Shown: piece by piece, positions 17,829-27,156 of the stretch | How positions within the stretch are numbered: position 1 is the stretch's first letter | Layout: each line of letters opens with the position of its first letter | Source: Bordetella genomosp. 12 | GTDB lineage: Bacteria; Pseudomonadota; Gammaproteobacteria; Burkholderiales; Burkholderiaceae_B | Assembly: GCF_002261355.1 (NCBI RefSeq) | Contig: NZ_NEVU01000003.1 | Span: 992,001-1,056,000, forward strand | DNA length: 64,000 bases | Direction of reading: 5' to 3' | Program-made: the position numbers and the translations under genes | Notes under the pieces: model-generated | Told to the model about the DNA's origin: nothing | Databases searched by the model: none | What the model saw: only the letters and a program-made list of their open reading frames with translations

Positions 17829-19286
17829 TTAGTCAGGCTTGCGGCTGCCGCCCAGGAGCACGGCCAGCTGGCGCTTGCCCGTCGACGGCGAGCGCGGGGC
17901 ATCCGGTTCCGCGGCGGCACTGGACGCGGCGGGTACATAGGGCTTGTAGAAGAAGTCGTCCACCGGTTGGCGCGGCGCGCGGCGGTTGTCGCGCCCGCTG
18001 TCACGCCCTTCCCGGTTGTCCCGCCCTTCGCGGCCCTCACGACCCTCACGGCCCTCACGGCTGCTGCCGCGTTCGCCGCCACGGCCGTGGCTGGCCGCCA
18101 GCAACTCGGCGGGGATTTCCAGTTTGCCGCGCGGCACTTGACGCTTGATCAGCTTCTCGATGTCGAGCAGGTAACGCTCTTCTTCGGGGGTGAACAGGGC
18201 AATAGCCTCGCCGCTGGCGCCCGCGCGGCCCGTACGGCCGATGCGGTGCACATAGTCTTCGGCGTTGTAGGGCAGGTCATAGTTGATGACGCAGGGCACG
18301 CCCGCCACGTCCAGGCCGCGCGCGGCCACGTCGGTGGCAACCAGCACTTCCAGTTCGCCCGCCTTGAACGCTTCCAGCGCCTTCATGCGGTCGGCCTGGG
18401 ATTTGTCGCCATGGATGGACTCGGCCTTGACGCCATCGCGCTCGAGCTGACGGGCCAGCCGGGCCGTGCCGATCTTGGTGTTGGAGAACACGATGACCTG
18501 CTTCAGGCCGCGCGATTTCACCAGATGCACCACCGCGGCGCGCTTGGCTTCGCCCGTCATCTGATAGGCGATCTGCGTGACCGTATCGGCCGTGGCGTTG
18601 CGCGCCGCGACTTCGATCTCGACCGGCTGGTTCAGATAGGAACGCCCCAGCTTGCGGATTTCATTGCTGAAGGTGGCGGAAAACAGCAGGCCCTGGCGCT
18701 GCGGCGGCAGCAGGCGAATGATGCGTTCGAGATCGGGCAAAAAGCCCATGTCCAGCATGCGGTCGGCCTCGTCGAGCACGAGGATGCCGACCTGGCTGAG
18801 ATTGACGTTCTTCTGCTCGACGTGGTCGAGCAGCCGGCCCGGCGTCGCGACCAATACTTCGCAGCCGCGGCGCAGAGCTTCCTTCTGCGGACCAATATCC
18901 ACGCCGCCGAACACCACGGCCGAACGCAAGGGCGTATGCAGGCTGTAGCGCTTGACGCTTTCGTAGACCTGATCCGCGAGTTCGCGGGTCGGCGTGAGGA
19001 TCAGCGCGCGCACCGGATGCCGGGCAGGCGAAGCACTGCTGTTGGCCATCGGCATCAATCGATGCAAGATGGGCACGGTAAACGCGGCGGTCTTGCCGGT
19101 CCCCGTTTGCGCGGCCCCCATGACGTCGCGCCCTTCCGCAACAATCGGGATCGCCTGAGCCTGAATAGGCGTGGGGCTGGTGTAGCCCGTCTCGACAATG
19201 GACTTAAGCAGTAACGGATGAAGTCCGAAATCGGCGAAGGTGCGCGCCTCTGATGAGGGCGCGGCGGAGGAGGTAGATTCAGTCAT
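17829..19286 (-). CDS. rhlE: ATP-dependent RNA helicase RhlE (DEAD-box)
   Basis: The 485-residue protein has all DEAD-box motifs in order: Q motif (FADFGLHPLLLKSI...PTPIQ), Walker A AQTGTGKT, PTRELADQ, LDEADRMLDMG, SATF, ATDVAARGLD and HRIGRTGRAG. RhlE remodels RNA in ribosome assembly and decay. The C-terminal tail is an RG/EGR-repeat (about four GRE units, then GRDNREGRDSGRDNRR), encoded by tandem DNA repeats, and is likely an RNA-binding tail. ATG 19286 is preferred over an upstream GTG at 19310. Confidence 0.93.
   Translation of the reverse strand: MTESTSSAAPSSEARTFADFGLHPLLLKSIVETGYTSPTPIQAQAIPIVAEGRDVMGAAQTGTGKTAAFTVPILHRLMPMANSSASPARHPVRALILTPTRELADQVYESVKRYSLHTPLRSAVVFGGVDIGPQKEALRRGCEVLVATPGRLLDHVEQKNVNLSQVGILVLDEADRMLDMGFLPDLERIIRLLPPQRQGLLFSATFSNEIRKLGRSYLNQPVEIEVAARNATADTVTQIAYQMTGEAKRAAVVHLVKSRGLKQVIVFSNTKIGTARLARQLERDGVKAESIHGDKSQADRMKALEAFKAGELEVLVATDVAARGLDVAGVPCVINYDLPYNAEDYVHRIGRTGRAGASGEAIALFTPEEERYLLDIEKLIKRQVPRGKLEIPAELLAASHGRGGERGSSREGREGREGREGRDNREGRDSGRDNRRAPRQPVDDFFYKPYVPAASSAAAEPDAPRSPSTGKRQLAVLLGGSRKPD
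18025..18065. repeat. Short tandem repeats encoding the RhlE RG-rich tail
   Basis: About four near-identical 9-bp units (CGGCCCTCA/CGGCCTTCA type) code for the GRE repeat. Copy number in such runs may vary between strains. Confidence 0.6.
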
Positions 19287-19448
19287 CGGGATGGGCAGAT
19301 ACCGGGCCACGAGAAAAAGAACAAAACGGATTACGGCTAGCCCGGATTGCGGTGGATAACTTTATTTTAGCTCAGCCGCGCCATGACATCGGTACGGGCC
19401 GTCAAAGCGGGGCCGCACGGGGGGCCTGACCGCTGTCTCAGGAAGCGT

Positions 19449-19778
19449 TCAACCCGCCAGCCAGCGCAGGCCCCAGAGAGCCAGCATCCCCACCACGATC
19501 ACCATGACGGCGCTGCGGGTGCGCAAAAAAACAACAATCCCCAAGAGCGCGGCGACCAGTTTGTAGTCAAAGACCGGCCCCAGGCCCGCCTGCCAGGGCA
19601 GAAAATCCGGCACCACAATGGCCGTCAAGGCGGCCACGGGCGCATAACGCAGCGCGCGCCGCACCGAAGCCGGCAGCGGCAGATAATCGCCAAACACCAT
19701 GAAACCCGAGCGTGTGATCAGGCTGCACAAGCCCAGCAGCAAAATGGCGCTGTAGACGTAGATATCGTGATCGTCCAT
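19449..19778 (-). CDS. azlD: Branched-chain amino acid exporter small subunit AzlD
   Basis: The 109-residue protein has four hydrophobic segments and the AzlD pattern (ILLLGLCSLITRSGFMVFG, then RRALRYAPVAALTAIVVPDFL). It pairs with AzlC to form a branched-chain amino acid exporter of the BrnFE type in the inner membrane. Its ATG overlaps the azlC stop by one base (TGATG), indicating coupled translation. Confidence 0.9.
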   Translation of the reverse strand: MDDHDIYVYSAILLLGLCSLITRSGFMVFGDYLPLPASVRRALRYAPVAALTAIVVPDFLPWQAGLGPVFDYKLVAALLGIVVFLRTRSAVMVIVVGMLALWGLRWLAG

Positions 19779-20530
19779 CAGCGGGCCGGCCGTTTCAGGT
19801 AGCGTTCGGCCAGCATGCCGGCGACGATGCCCGCGATAACCGCGGCGGCCAGACCCAGGCGCAGCGGCAGCGCCTGCCCCACCCAGGCCACCAGACCGGC
19901 GGCCAGGACGGACACGACAATGGGCCGGGTCGTGACCAGCGGCACCGTGATGGCCATCAGCGCCAGCACGGCCGCGAAATCCAGCGACCAGGCCGAGGGC
20001 ACCATGGCGCCCAGATAAATCCCGATGATCGAGGCGGTTTGCCACACCACCCAGCCGGGGCTGATGGTGCCCAGGAAAAACCAGAGCTGCTCCCGCGTGC
20101 CGCGCACACTGGCTTCGCCGTAGCGCGGCATGAACAACACAAAGCCCATATCCGTCGTGAAATAGCCCAGCCCCAGGCGCTTGGGCCAACTCAAATGCCG
20201 AAAATACGGATGCAGGGCGGCGCCAAAGATCAGAAACCGCAGATTGACCACGAAACCGGCCGCGAAGATAAGCCATAGCGGCGCGCCGGCCATGATGAGC
20301 GGCAGGGAGGTGAGCTGGGCCGACCCGGCGTAGAGCAGCAGCGTCATGGTCACCGCCATGGACTCGGTCAGGCCCGACTTGACCATCGCCACACCGGTCA
20401 CCAGCCCCCAAGTGCCCGTCGCGATCAGGGCGGGGGCAATCGCGTGCACGCCTTGCCGGAAGGCAACGCCGCGCTCGTGGCGGATCTGCCGGGCTTCTTC
20501 AAGCGTACAGTCGGAAGAATCAGAAGCCAC
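19778..20530 (-). CDS. azlC: Branched-chain amino acid exporter large subunit AzlC
   Basis: The 250-residue protein has seven to eight membrane segments and the AzlC blocks GVAFRQGVHAIAPALIATGTWG, GSAQLTSLPLI and NLRFLIFGAALHPYF. It forms an exporter with AzlD. No ATG fits the family start; GTG 20530 (MASDSSDC) with an upstream AGAGG is taken as the start. It is the first gene of the azlCD unit. Confidence 0.9.
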   Translation of the reverse strand: MASDSSDCTLEEARQIRHERGVAFRQGVHAIAPALIATGTWGLVTGVAMVKSGLTESMAVTMTLLLYAGSAQLTSLPLIMAGAPLWLIFAAGFVVNLRFLIFGAALHPYFRHLSWPKRLGLGYFTTDMGFVLFMPRYGEASVRGTREQLWFFLGTISPGWVVWQTASIIGIYLGAMVPSAWSLDFAAVLALMAITVPLVTTRPIVVSVLAAGLVAWVGQALPLRLGLAAAVIAGIVAGMLAERYLKRPAR

Positions 20531-20660
20531 TGCCGGGCCTCTGGCGGAACAACGACATGGTGCTCACAGAAATAGGGGAAAGACAGGCCCAGGGCGCCAA
20601 CCGGCGGGGCAACGCTGTACCACGCTGCAACTTTGAGGTAGGCCAAGGCACGAATTGACC

Positions 20661-20692
20661 CTTATTGTAACCTTCCCGCTTGATACAATAAG
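20661..20692. promoter_or_regulatory. Inverted-repeat promoter/operator candidate upstream of the zinc-finger gene
   Basis: CTTATTGTA (20661-20669) and TACAATAAG (20684-20692) form a perfect 9-bp inverted repeat with a 14-bp spacer. On the plus strand TGATACAAT gives an extended -10. The same symmetry places a TACAAT-like box on the minus strand facing azlC. The 20531-20878 gap otherwise contains no gene I can support. Confidence 0.45.
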
Positions 20693-20878
20693 GCGCACTG
20701 GAAGGAGGAAGGCAGGCCGATGGCTCATCGTAGTGGATTCGTCCGGATGGCCGCGATCGCCGGTCGGACGACCCGTCCGCCTCTTTCGCTTCGCCGCGAT
20801 GCCCCGCAGCCGGCCACGTCCCGGCAGCAATGAACCTTTCCCACGATTGATCGTCTTACGTTTTTTTAGGAACGTCTC

Positions 20879-21082
20879 ATGACCGCCGCCGCCCAAGCCG
20901 CGCAAAATGCCATCGAAGTTGGCGCCGAAGATCTGCCGGTGTATTGCCCCGGCCCCAAGGCTCCGCTGTGGAGCATGCATCCGCGTGTATTTCTCGACGT
21001 CGCCCACACCGGCAGCGCCCGCTGCCCCTACTGTGGGACCGAGTACCGGCTCAAACCCGGCACGGTTGTCCACGGTCACTAA
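20879..21082 (+). CDS. Small zinc-finger domain protein (CHCC type)
   Basis: The 67-residue protein has a C/H...CPYCG zinc-binding pattern (YCPGP, SMHPRVFLDV, ARCPYCGTEYRL) like the CHCC zinc fingers related to the mitochondrial complex-I subunit NDUFS6. It is conserved in betaproteobacteria, where it is usually described only as a zinc-finger domain protein. Its role is not established. It precedes the NTF2-fold gene by 29 bp. Confidence 0.85.
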   Translation: MTAAAQAAQNAIEVGAEDLPVYCPGPKAPLWSMHPRVFLDVAHTGSARCPYCGTEYRLKPGTVVHGH

Positions 21083-21111
21083 CCGCGCGTCGAGCGCTTG
21101 CCCCTGCCGCC

Positions 21112-21534
21112 ATGTTCGCCACTCCCGACGAAGCCGAGCACGCTTTCTACGACGCCCTCGAGCAGGCCGACGCCGACCGGCTCATGCAGATCTGGGCTGA
21201 CGACGAAGAAGTCGTCTGCATCCATCCCGGAGGCCTGCGCATCGTGGGCCACTCCGCGGTGCACGAGTCCTGGCAGCAGGTGCTGGCCAATGGCCCGCTG
21301 CGCATCCGCCCCCTGCGCCCGGTCGTGGTGCAGAGCATGATGTGCGCGGTTCATGTGCTGGTCGAACAGATCACGGTGCTCACGCGGGAAGGCACGCAGT
21401 TCGCCAACTGCTACGCCACGAATATCTATCACAAAGGTCCGACCGGCTGGCGCATGGTCATGCATCATGCCTCCCAGGCGCCGGCCGAAGCCGGCGTGCT
21501 GGATTTGCACGACGTACCCGACCGTTTGCACTAG
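21112..21534 (+). CDS. NTF2-like/SnoaL-fold small protein
   Basis: The 140-residue protein matches the NTF2-like alpha+beta barrel used by many unrelated small enzymes and binding proteins. Segments such as ATPDEAEHAFYDALEQADADRLMQIWADDEEVVCIHPGG are split across the fold, and GWRMVMHHAS lies near the C-terminus. The acidic pocket is not diagnostic of a reaction. It sits between the zinc-finger gene and a YheT-type hydrolase, probably in one transcript. Function unknown. Confidence 0.75.
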   Translation: MFATPDEAEHAFYDALEQADADRLMQIWADDEEVVCIHPGGLRIVGHSAVHESWQQVLANGPLRIRPLRPVVVQSMMCAVHVLVEQITVLTREGTQFANCYATNIYHKGPTGWRMVMHHASQAPAEAGVLDLHDVPDRLH

Positions 21535-21545
21535 GTGCGCTTTCC

Positions 21546-22643
21546 TTGGCTGCAACACGGATAGACCTCACCGCCTGCCCCGTCCCGTCCTGGCTGCCCG
21601 ATGGGCATAGCCAGACCTTGTACGCGGCGTCGCTGGCCCAGTACCACCGCATCGCCTTTGTGCGCGAACGGGTGGACACGCCGGATACGGATTTCGTCGA
21701 TTTCGACTGGACCGGCCCCGGCCTGTTTCCGCACAAGACGGCCGACGGGCGCGCCTTCACGGGCGATGCGCCAGTCAATGGCAAGACCGCTGCCGCGCGC
21801 TGGATGGCGCCCGAAGACTGGAACTCCCTACCGCGCAACGCCGATACGCCCGCGCTGGTGCTGTTCCATGGTTTGGAGGGCGGCAGCAACAGCCGCTATG
21901 CCCAATCCGTCGCGCACCATTTCCGCGCGCGGGGCTGGATCGTGGCCATCGCCCATTTCCGCGGTTGCTCGGGGGTGCCCAACCGCCTGGCCCGGGCCTA
22001 CTACTCGGGCGACTCCGAAGAAGTCGGTTTCATGCTGGAGACCGTGCGCCGCCGCATTCCGCAGGCCCGCTGGCATGCGGTGGGCGTGTCCCTGGGGGGC
22101 AATGCCTTGCTGAAATATCTCGGCGAACACCCCGACAGCACGCAATGGCTGGCCGGCGCGGCCGGCGTGTCCGTGCCCTTGGACCTGGTCGCCGGCGGCA
22201 AGGCGCTGTGCCAGGGTGTTTTCGGGCGCCGCATTTATACGCCCTATTTTCTGCGCACCATGAAGCACAAGGTGCTCGAGAAGGCCAAGCGCTTTCCTGG
22301 CGCGATCGACGTCATGCGCATCGCCAACGCGCGCGACCTGCGCGACTTCGATGATGCCTATACCGCGCCCATGCACGGTTTCCGCAACGCACTGGATTAC
22401 TGGACGCGCGCGTCGAGCAAACCCTGGCTGGCCAAGATCGGGATCCCGACCCTGGTGCTCAATGCGCGCAATGATCCTTTCCTGCCGGAAAGCGCCCTGC
22501 CCGTGCCGGCGGAATGCGCCGATCAGGTGCTGCTGCATCAACCGGCGGCAGGCGGGCACGCGGGATTTCCGTCGGGTCCGTTTCCGGCGCACCTGAACTG
22601 GCTGCCGCAACGCCTGGGCCGTTTTTTCGAGACCGGCAAGTAA
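21546..22643 (+). CDS. YheT-family alpha/beta hydrolase
   Basis: The 365-residue protein has the YheT opening (CPVPSWLPDGHSQTLYAAS), the oxyanion region LFHGLEGGSNSRYA, the nucleophile elbow GVSLGGNALLKYLGE, an Asp in NARNDPFLP and a His in GGHAGF. That makes a complete Ser-Asp-His triad. YheT proteins are probably esterases without a settled substrate. No ATG fits the conserved start, so TTG 21546 (11 nt after the previous stop) is my choice; upstream starts overlap the NTF2-fold gene. Confidence 0.82.
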   Translation: MAATRIDLTACPVPSWLPDGHSQTLYAASLAQYHRIAFVRERVDTPDTDFVDFDWTGPGLFPHKTADGRAFTGDAPVNGKTAAARWMAPEDWNSLPRNADTPALVLFHGLEGGSNSRYAQSVAHHFRARGWIVAIAHFRGCSGVPNRLARAYYSGDSEEVGFMLETVRRRIPQARWHAVGVSLGGNALLKYLGEHPDSTQWLAGAAGVSVPLDLVAGGKALCQGVFGRRIYTPYFLRTMKHKVLEKAKRFPGAIDVMRIANARDLRDFDDAYTAPMHGFRNALDYWTRASSKPWLAKIGIPTLVLNARNDPFLPESALPVPAECADQVLLHQPAAGGHAGFPSGPFPAHLNWLPQRLGRFFETGK

Positions 22644-22656
22644 GCCGGCCGCCGCC

Positions 22657-24174
22657 TCATCCCGAGCGAAAGCGCTCCAGCAAGGCGCGCTCATCGGCCA
22701 GCTTCTGCTTGACCTCGCGGATCTGCACGTCGATCTGCGACTGCTCATAAAAATCCGTGGACAGATTGCGGGCCTGCTGCAGTTGCGACTCGGCGGCGGC
22801 GTAGGCGCCCGTGGCCACGTAAAACCGCGCCATGTCGCGCCGCGCATCGACCGGATGCCCCGTGCGCTCCTGGCTTTGCGCCAGCAGCTGATACAGCTCG
22901 GGCTCGTCGCTGCCCCACTGCTCGATACGTTTGCGCAGATAGGCCTGGGCCTCGGCATTGCGGCCGCTGTCCTGCAAGGCCTGCGCATAGGCCATGCCCA
23001 GCGCGCGGCGATCCGGCCATTGTTTGATGGCCGCCTGAGCCAAGGCGAGCTCGCGCGCGCTGTCCTTGCGCGCCGCGGCGATATCGATGGCAAGCTTGGC
23101 CATTTGCGGCGACGTCCGCCCGCCGGCCGAGGCCAGATCCAGATAATGCTGAGCCTGGTCCAGGTCGTTGCGCGTGAAGTTGTAGTACGCCAGGCCATAT
23201 TCCGCCGCGGCGCGCCGCACGCCCGACAGGGCCCGGCTTTCATCCAGCAGTTGCTGCTGAGCCGTGCGCAGGCTGGCGGCATCCCGCCCCTGCACCACCC
23301 GCATTTTGGCGCGGATGAACCAGAAATCATCGCTATCGATATAGCGCGAGGACGGCTGCTCGCGGATGCGGTTTTGCACGTCCGACATCCGTTCGATCGA
23401 CAACGGGTGGGTGCTGGCCCAGGCGCCGCCGCCCAGCCCCTCGTTCAGGCGTGAGGCGTTCATGAGGCGCTCGAACATGCGCGACATCCCGGCCGGGTCG
23501 TACCCGGCGCGCGTGAGCATCTGCAGGCCGGTGCGATCGGCCTCCCGCTCGGCATCGCGCGAGAACCCCAATTGCCGATTGATGGCCGCGGCCTGCCCGA
23601 AAGCCGCCACCCCCATGGCCAGATTGCCCCCGCCGCCGGCCAGCGCGGCCAGCAGGGCCGCCGCCAGGCTGGCCATCATCACCACACTGTTCTGATTCTG
23701 CTGGGTCATACCGCGCGCAATGTGACGCTGCGTGACGTGGCCGATTTCGTGCGCCAGCACCGCCGCCAGCTCCGACTCGCTGGACGAAGAGACAATCAAG
23801 CCGGTGTTCACGCCGATGAAACCGCCGGGCATGGCAAAAGCGTTGATCTCGGGATCGCGCACCCCGAACATCTCTACCTCAGGCACGCCGCCGGGCGCAT
23901 GCGAGGCCAGTTTGCGCCCCATGGTGGTGAGATACTGCGCCAACTCCGGATCGTTGACGTAAGTCGGGTCGCGCCGCCCTTGCGCCATGATGGCTTCGCC
24001 CAACTGGCGTTCCAGGGCCGGAGAGAGATCGGCCGACGAGGCCGCTCCCATGGAAGGCAACCCCACTGGCTGCGCCACGGCCGGCGCCACCGGCACCAGA
24101 AGTGCCAGACAAAGCAAGGCGGCCAATGAACGATTTCCAGCCTTGAGCGAAAATAAGCAGGTGTGGCGGTTCAT
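22657..24174 (-). CDS. bepA: Periplasmic M48 metalloprotease/chaperone, BepA-like
   Basis: The 505-residue protein has a signal peptide (cleaved near AVAQP, residue 35), an M48 peptidase domain with HEIGH (H142, E143, H146), and a C-terminal helical TPR-like region from about residue 330. BepA cleaves stalled LptD and aids outer-membrane protein assembly. ATG 24174 gives the signal peptide; an upstream start would add a hydrophilic extension. The gene is divergent from galU. Confidence 0.88.
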   Translation of the reverse strand: MNRHTCLFSLKAGNRSLAALLCLALLVPVAPAVAQPVGLPSMGAASSADLSPALERQLGEAIMAQGRRDPTYVNDPELAQYLTTMGRKLASHAPGGVPEVEMFGVRDPEINAFAMPGGFIGVNTGLIVSSSSESELAAVLAHEIGHVTQRHIARGMTQQNQNSVVMMASLAAALLAALAGGGGNLAMGVAAFGQAAAINRQLGFSRDAEREADRTGLQMLTRAGYDPAGMSRMFERLMNASRLNEGLGGGAWASTHPLSIERMSDVQNRIREQPSSRYIDSDDFWFIRAKMRVVQGRDAASLRTAQQQLLDESRALSGVRRAAAEYGLAYYNFTRNDLDQAQHYLDLASAGGRTSPQMAKLAIDIAAARKDSARELALAQAAIKQWPDRRALGMAYAQALQDSGRNAEAQAYLRKRIEQWGSDEPELYQLLAQSQERTGHPVDARRDMARFYVATGAYAAAESQLQQARNLSTDFYEQSQIDVQIREVKQKLADERALLERFRSG

Positions 24175-24248
24175 GGCACTATGATAGCTAGAGCCAGAAA
24201 AAGTTTTCGCCATCCACCTACCTACCGATTAAATTTGTTGGAGTCTCG

Positions 24249-25088
24249 ATGAAAACCGTGCGAAAGGCCGTCTTTCCCGTTGCAGGCATGGGAACGAGGT
24301 TCTTACCCGCCACCAAGGCCATGCCCAAGGAAATGCTGCCGGTTGTGGACAAGCCCTTGATCCAATATGCCGTCGAGGAAGCGGTGGCCGCCGGGATCAC
24401 CGAGCTGATTTTCGTCACCGGCCGCAACAAGCGGGCGATCGAAGACCATTTCGACGCGGCACCCGAACTCGAGACCGACCTCGAAAAGAAAGGCAAGACC
24501 GAACTGCTTGCGCTGGTGCGCGACATTCTGCCGCCCAACGTCAATTGCATCTACATCCGGCAGTCCGCTCCGCTGGGCCTGGGTCATGCCGTGCTCACGG
24601 CCGCCCCCATCGTGGGTGATGAGCCCTTTGCCGTTGTACTGGCCGATGACCTGATCGACGCCGATAAGCCAGTACTGTCGCAATTGATCGCCTGCGCGGC
24701 CGAGCATCAAGGCAGCGTCCTGGGTGTGCAGGAAGTCCCGCGCGAGGACACCCGCAAATACGGCATCGTCGCCGCCAAGGAAGTTGCCCCCCGCACCGAG
24801 CGTGTCTCGCACATGGTGGAAAAGCCCGCTCCCGAGGATGCGCCTTCCACCCTCGCTGTCGTCGGCCGTTATGTGCTGGAGCCGCAAATCTTCGCGCACC
24901 TGCGCGCCACCAAAATGGACAAGAGCAACGAGATCCAGCTCACCGACGGCATCGCGGCCATGATGCGCGAACGCGCGGTGTTCGCCTACCGTTACGAAGG
25001 CCGCCGTTACGACTGCGGCAGCAAATCCGGGATGTTCCAGGCCACCGTGGCCATCGGCCGCAAGTACCACGGCCTGACACCCGAATAA
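24249..25088 (+). CDS. galU: UTP-glucose-1-phosphate uridylyltransferase
   Basis: The 279-residue enzyme makes UDP-glucose from glucose-1-P and UTP for LPS, capsule and trehalose synthesis. The nucleotidyltransferase signature is at the N-terminus ([22 protein letters not shown]), followed by DDLID for the metal site and [10 protein letters not shown] and YDCGSKSG for substrate binding. TTGGAG precedes the ATG. Confidence 0.96.
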   Translation: MKTVRKAVFPVAGMGTRFLPATKAMPKEMLPVVDKPLIQYAVEEAVAAGITELIFVTGRNKRAIEDHFDAAPELETDLEKKGKTELLALVRDILPPNVNCIYIRQSAPLGLGHAVLTAAPIVGDEPFAVVLADDLIDADKPVLSQLIACAAEHQGSVLGVQEVPREDTRKYGIVAAKEVAPRTERVSHMVEKPAPEDAPSTLAVVGRYVLEPQIFAHLRATKMDKSNEIQLTDGIAAMMRERAVFAYRYEGRRYDCGSKSGMFQATVAIGRKYHGLTPE

Positions 25089-25104
25089 GCCGGGCGCCTG
25101 CCGT

Positions 25105-25965
25105 CTACATCCCGCCCTGAGCCTGGCCCGGTGACTGCCGGGCCAGGCGGTCTTCGCGCCGCAATCGGCCTTTGCCCGACAGCCGCATCAAGGTGCCCAA
25201 AGCCACCAGCAGGCCGATCACCTCCACCAAGGCCGCCGGGATCCACATCGTCAGTCCGCCGATGGTCTGATCCGTCTGGGCCGACAGGGCGATCGCCCGC
25301 CCGCACAATTCGAACAAGGGGTAGAGATCGGTTTCGGTAAAGGCGATGACGGCCCCGGCCACCATCTGCGGCGCCATGGTCATGATGGGCGAGAGCACCC
25401 GCCCCCCTGGCGACATGGCCGCGGGAGGACGCGGACGCCGATCGAGGATGAGATTCCAGTACATCAAACCGCTGATGACCACCGACCAGTTCATCAACCG
25501 GTACAAGCGCCAGTCCAGCATGGAATAGAACTGCACGGTCGGCAACAGCCAGACCAGGACCAGAAAAACAAACAGAAAAGGGACGAAAAACCGCTGCGTG
25601 AGCCCCGCCACGAGCGTCTTGCCGGCGGGGGTCAGCAAGGCATCACGCAGACGGCGGCGCCAAGCCAGGGGCAGGCCCGCGCGCATCACCGAGCCGGGGT
25701 AGCTGGCCATCACCAGCAAGGGGCCGAGATGATGCAGCACGAGATGCTGAGCCCGATGGATGAAGAACATGCGCTCGGCGTAATAATCCAGCCGCGTGTG
25801 CAAAGACAGATAGAGCAGCACGACGCCGCTCCAGAACAAACACTGCCGTGCCAGCGTAACGTGATGAACTCGACGCCCGCGCACGAAAAGCACGATGCTC
25901 AGGGCAAAGGCCAGCACCAACGTGGGCGAAAACTCCCAGGGAATGAGCCAAGCGAGAACATCCAT
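25105..25965 (-). CDS. CtaG-type cytochrome c oxidase assembly membrane protein (caa3_CtaG family)
   Basis: The 286-residue protein has about seven membrane helices and the family blocks RMFFIHRAQHLVLHHLGPLLVMASYP and GLMYWNLILDRRPRP. These multi-His membrane proteins help assemble the CuB-containing oxidase subunit. No oxidase structural genes are adjacent. It is unrelated to the Cox11-type CtaG. Confidence 0.85.
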   Translation of the reverse strand: MDVLAWLIPWEFSPTLVLAFALSIVLFVRGRRVHHVTLARQCLFWSGVVLLYLSLHTRLDYYAERMFFIHRAQHLVLHHLGPLLVMASYPGSVMRAGLPLAWRRRLRDALLTPAGKTLVAGLTQRFFVPFLFVFLVLVWLLPTVQFYSMLDWRLYRLMNWSVVISGLMYWNLILDRRPRPPAAMSPGGRVLSPIMTMAPQMVAGAVIAFTETDLYPLFELCGRAIALSAQTDQTIGGLTMWIPAALVEVIGLLVALGTLMRLSGKGRLRREDRLARQSPGQAQGGM

Positions 25966-26037
25966 GCCGCGACCGGACCTCCAGGAAACCTGAACGCTGC
26001 GCTGGGCCGCATTGCAGCGGCGTCCGGCCGATTGTAG

Positions 26038-27156
26038 CTAGAACTGTTGGGTCAGTCCTATGGCGACACGCGTGCTGCGGGTCGCCTCGGGCGTAAAACC
26101 GTCATCGAGGCTGCCGTGCCGCATGCGGCCGACAAACGCGTAGACGCTGGTGCGCGGCGAGAGATCCTGACGCCAGCCCAGGGTATAGAGCTGCACGGTG
26201 CGGGCGCGCTTCCCGTCCTCCCACGACCAATCGGGACGCGACCACGAGGCCTGCAACAACAGCGCGGACGACGCGCCCAGGGAGACCTCGGTGCCGACCA
26301 GCCAGGCATCGGCCCTGCCGCCCTGCACGAAGCCCATGGGCCCCAGCCCCTCTATGCCGCCGCCATCCTGGCCGACATAGCCATCGCGCTGCCGGGTCCA
26401 GGCAAGCGCCAGCTTCCAGCCCTCGGCCTGATAGGCCATGCCCGCCTGCCAGGCCGAGGGCTGGCGGCCCGCCGCCGCACTGCCCGTCCCTGGGTGCAGA
26501 CGATCCCAGGTCAGGACAGCCAGCCACGGCTCGCTGTCGTACCGCAGACCCGCGCTCCAGGCGTGGCCCCGCCCGGACGAGGGGGGGCCATCGGGGCCCG
26601 CGGCATCGAAGGCATAACCCAGGCCCGCCTGCCAGCCGCCCCATTGCGGCGAGTACAGATTGACCAGATTGTTGCGCTGGTAGTTATCGGAAGCCTTGAA
26701 CAAGGCACCCATGCCCATGTCGCGCCACGGCGCCACCTCCAGCTCACTGCCATAGCTCGCACCAATGGTGGCTTGCCGGCCCAGGCGGATTTCGCCGAAG
26801 CGGCCATTGGCCAGGCCCACCCAACTGCCGTAGTCGAATAACTGGCCGGAAGTGTTGGCGGAACCATTGACGAGATCAAAACCGCTTTCGAGGCCGGCGT
26901 TGACCTTCCAGCCATTGCCCAGCGGCTCCGAGACGCGCAACCCCCAGAGGCTGTCGCTCTGCCCGCCCGAGAGCAGGCCATTGCGCGTGCCCGACGACGC
27001 GCCGCCGCTGACGTGGGTGCTGGAGATGCCGGCATCCACCAGACCGTAGAGCTGCAGCACGGTATCGTCGGCCTGGGCACCGCCAGCCCAGGCGCTGGCG
27101 GCCAACAGCGCCGCCAGCGCCTGGCGCGGGTAACGGAGCGCGTTATTGCCAGCCAT
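26038..27156 (-). CDS. Gram-negative general porin (trimeric, beta-barrel)
   Basis: The 372-residue protein has a signal peptide ending around AQADD. The porin opening VLQLYGLVDAGISS follows, then SLWGLRVSEPLGNGWKVNAGLESGF and FGEIRLGRQ. It ends with the outer-membrane C-terminal Phe (IGLTQQF). Such porins form diffusion channels in the outer membrane. The start at 27156 overlaps the mgtA end by 14 bp; ATG 27174 is an alternative. The link to magnesium transport is positional only. Confidence 0.9.
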   Translation of the reverse strand: MAGNNALRYPRQALAALLAASAWAGGAQADDTVLQLYGLVDAGISSTHVSGGASSGTRNGLLSGGQSDSLWGLRVSEPLGNGWKVNAGLESGFDLVNGSANTSGQLFDYGSWVGLANGRFGEIRLGRQATIGASYGSELEVAPWRDMGMGALFKASDNYQRNNLVNLYSPQWGGWQAGLGYAFDAAGPDGPPSSGRGHAWSAGLRYDSEPWLAVLTWDRLHPGTGSAAAGRQPSAWQAGMAYQAEGWKLALAWTRQRDGYVGQDGGGIEGLGPMGFVQGGRADAWLVGTEVSLGASSALLLQASWSRPDWSWEDGKRARTVQLYTLGWRQDLSPRTSVYAFVGRMRHGSLDDGFTPEATRSTRVAIGLTQQF

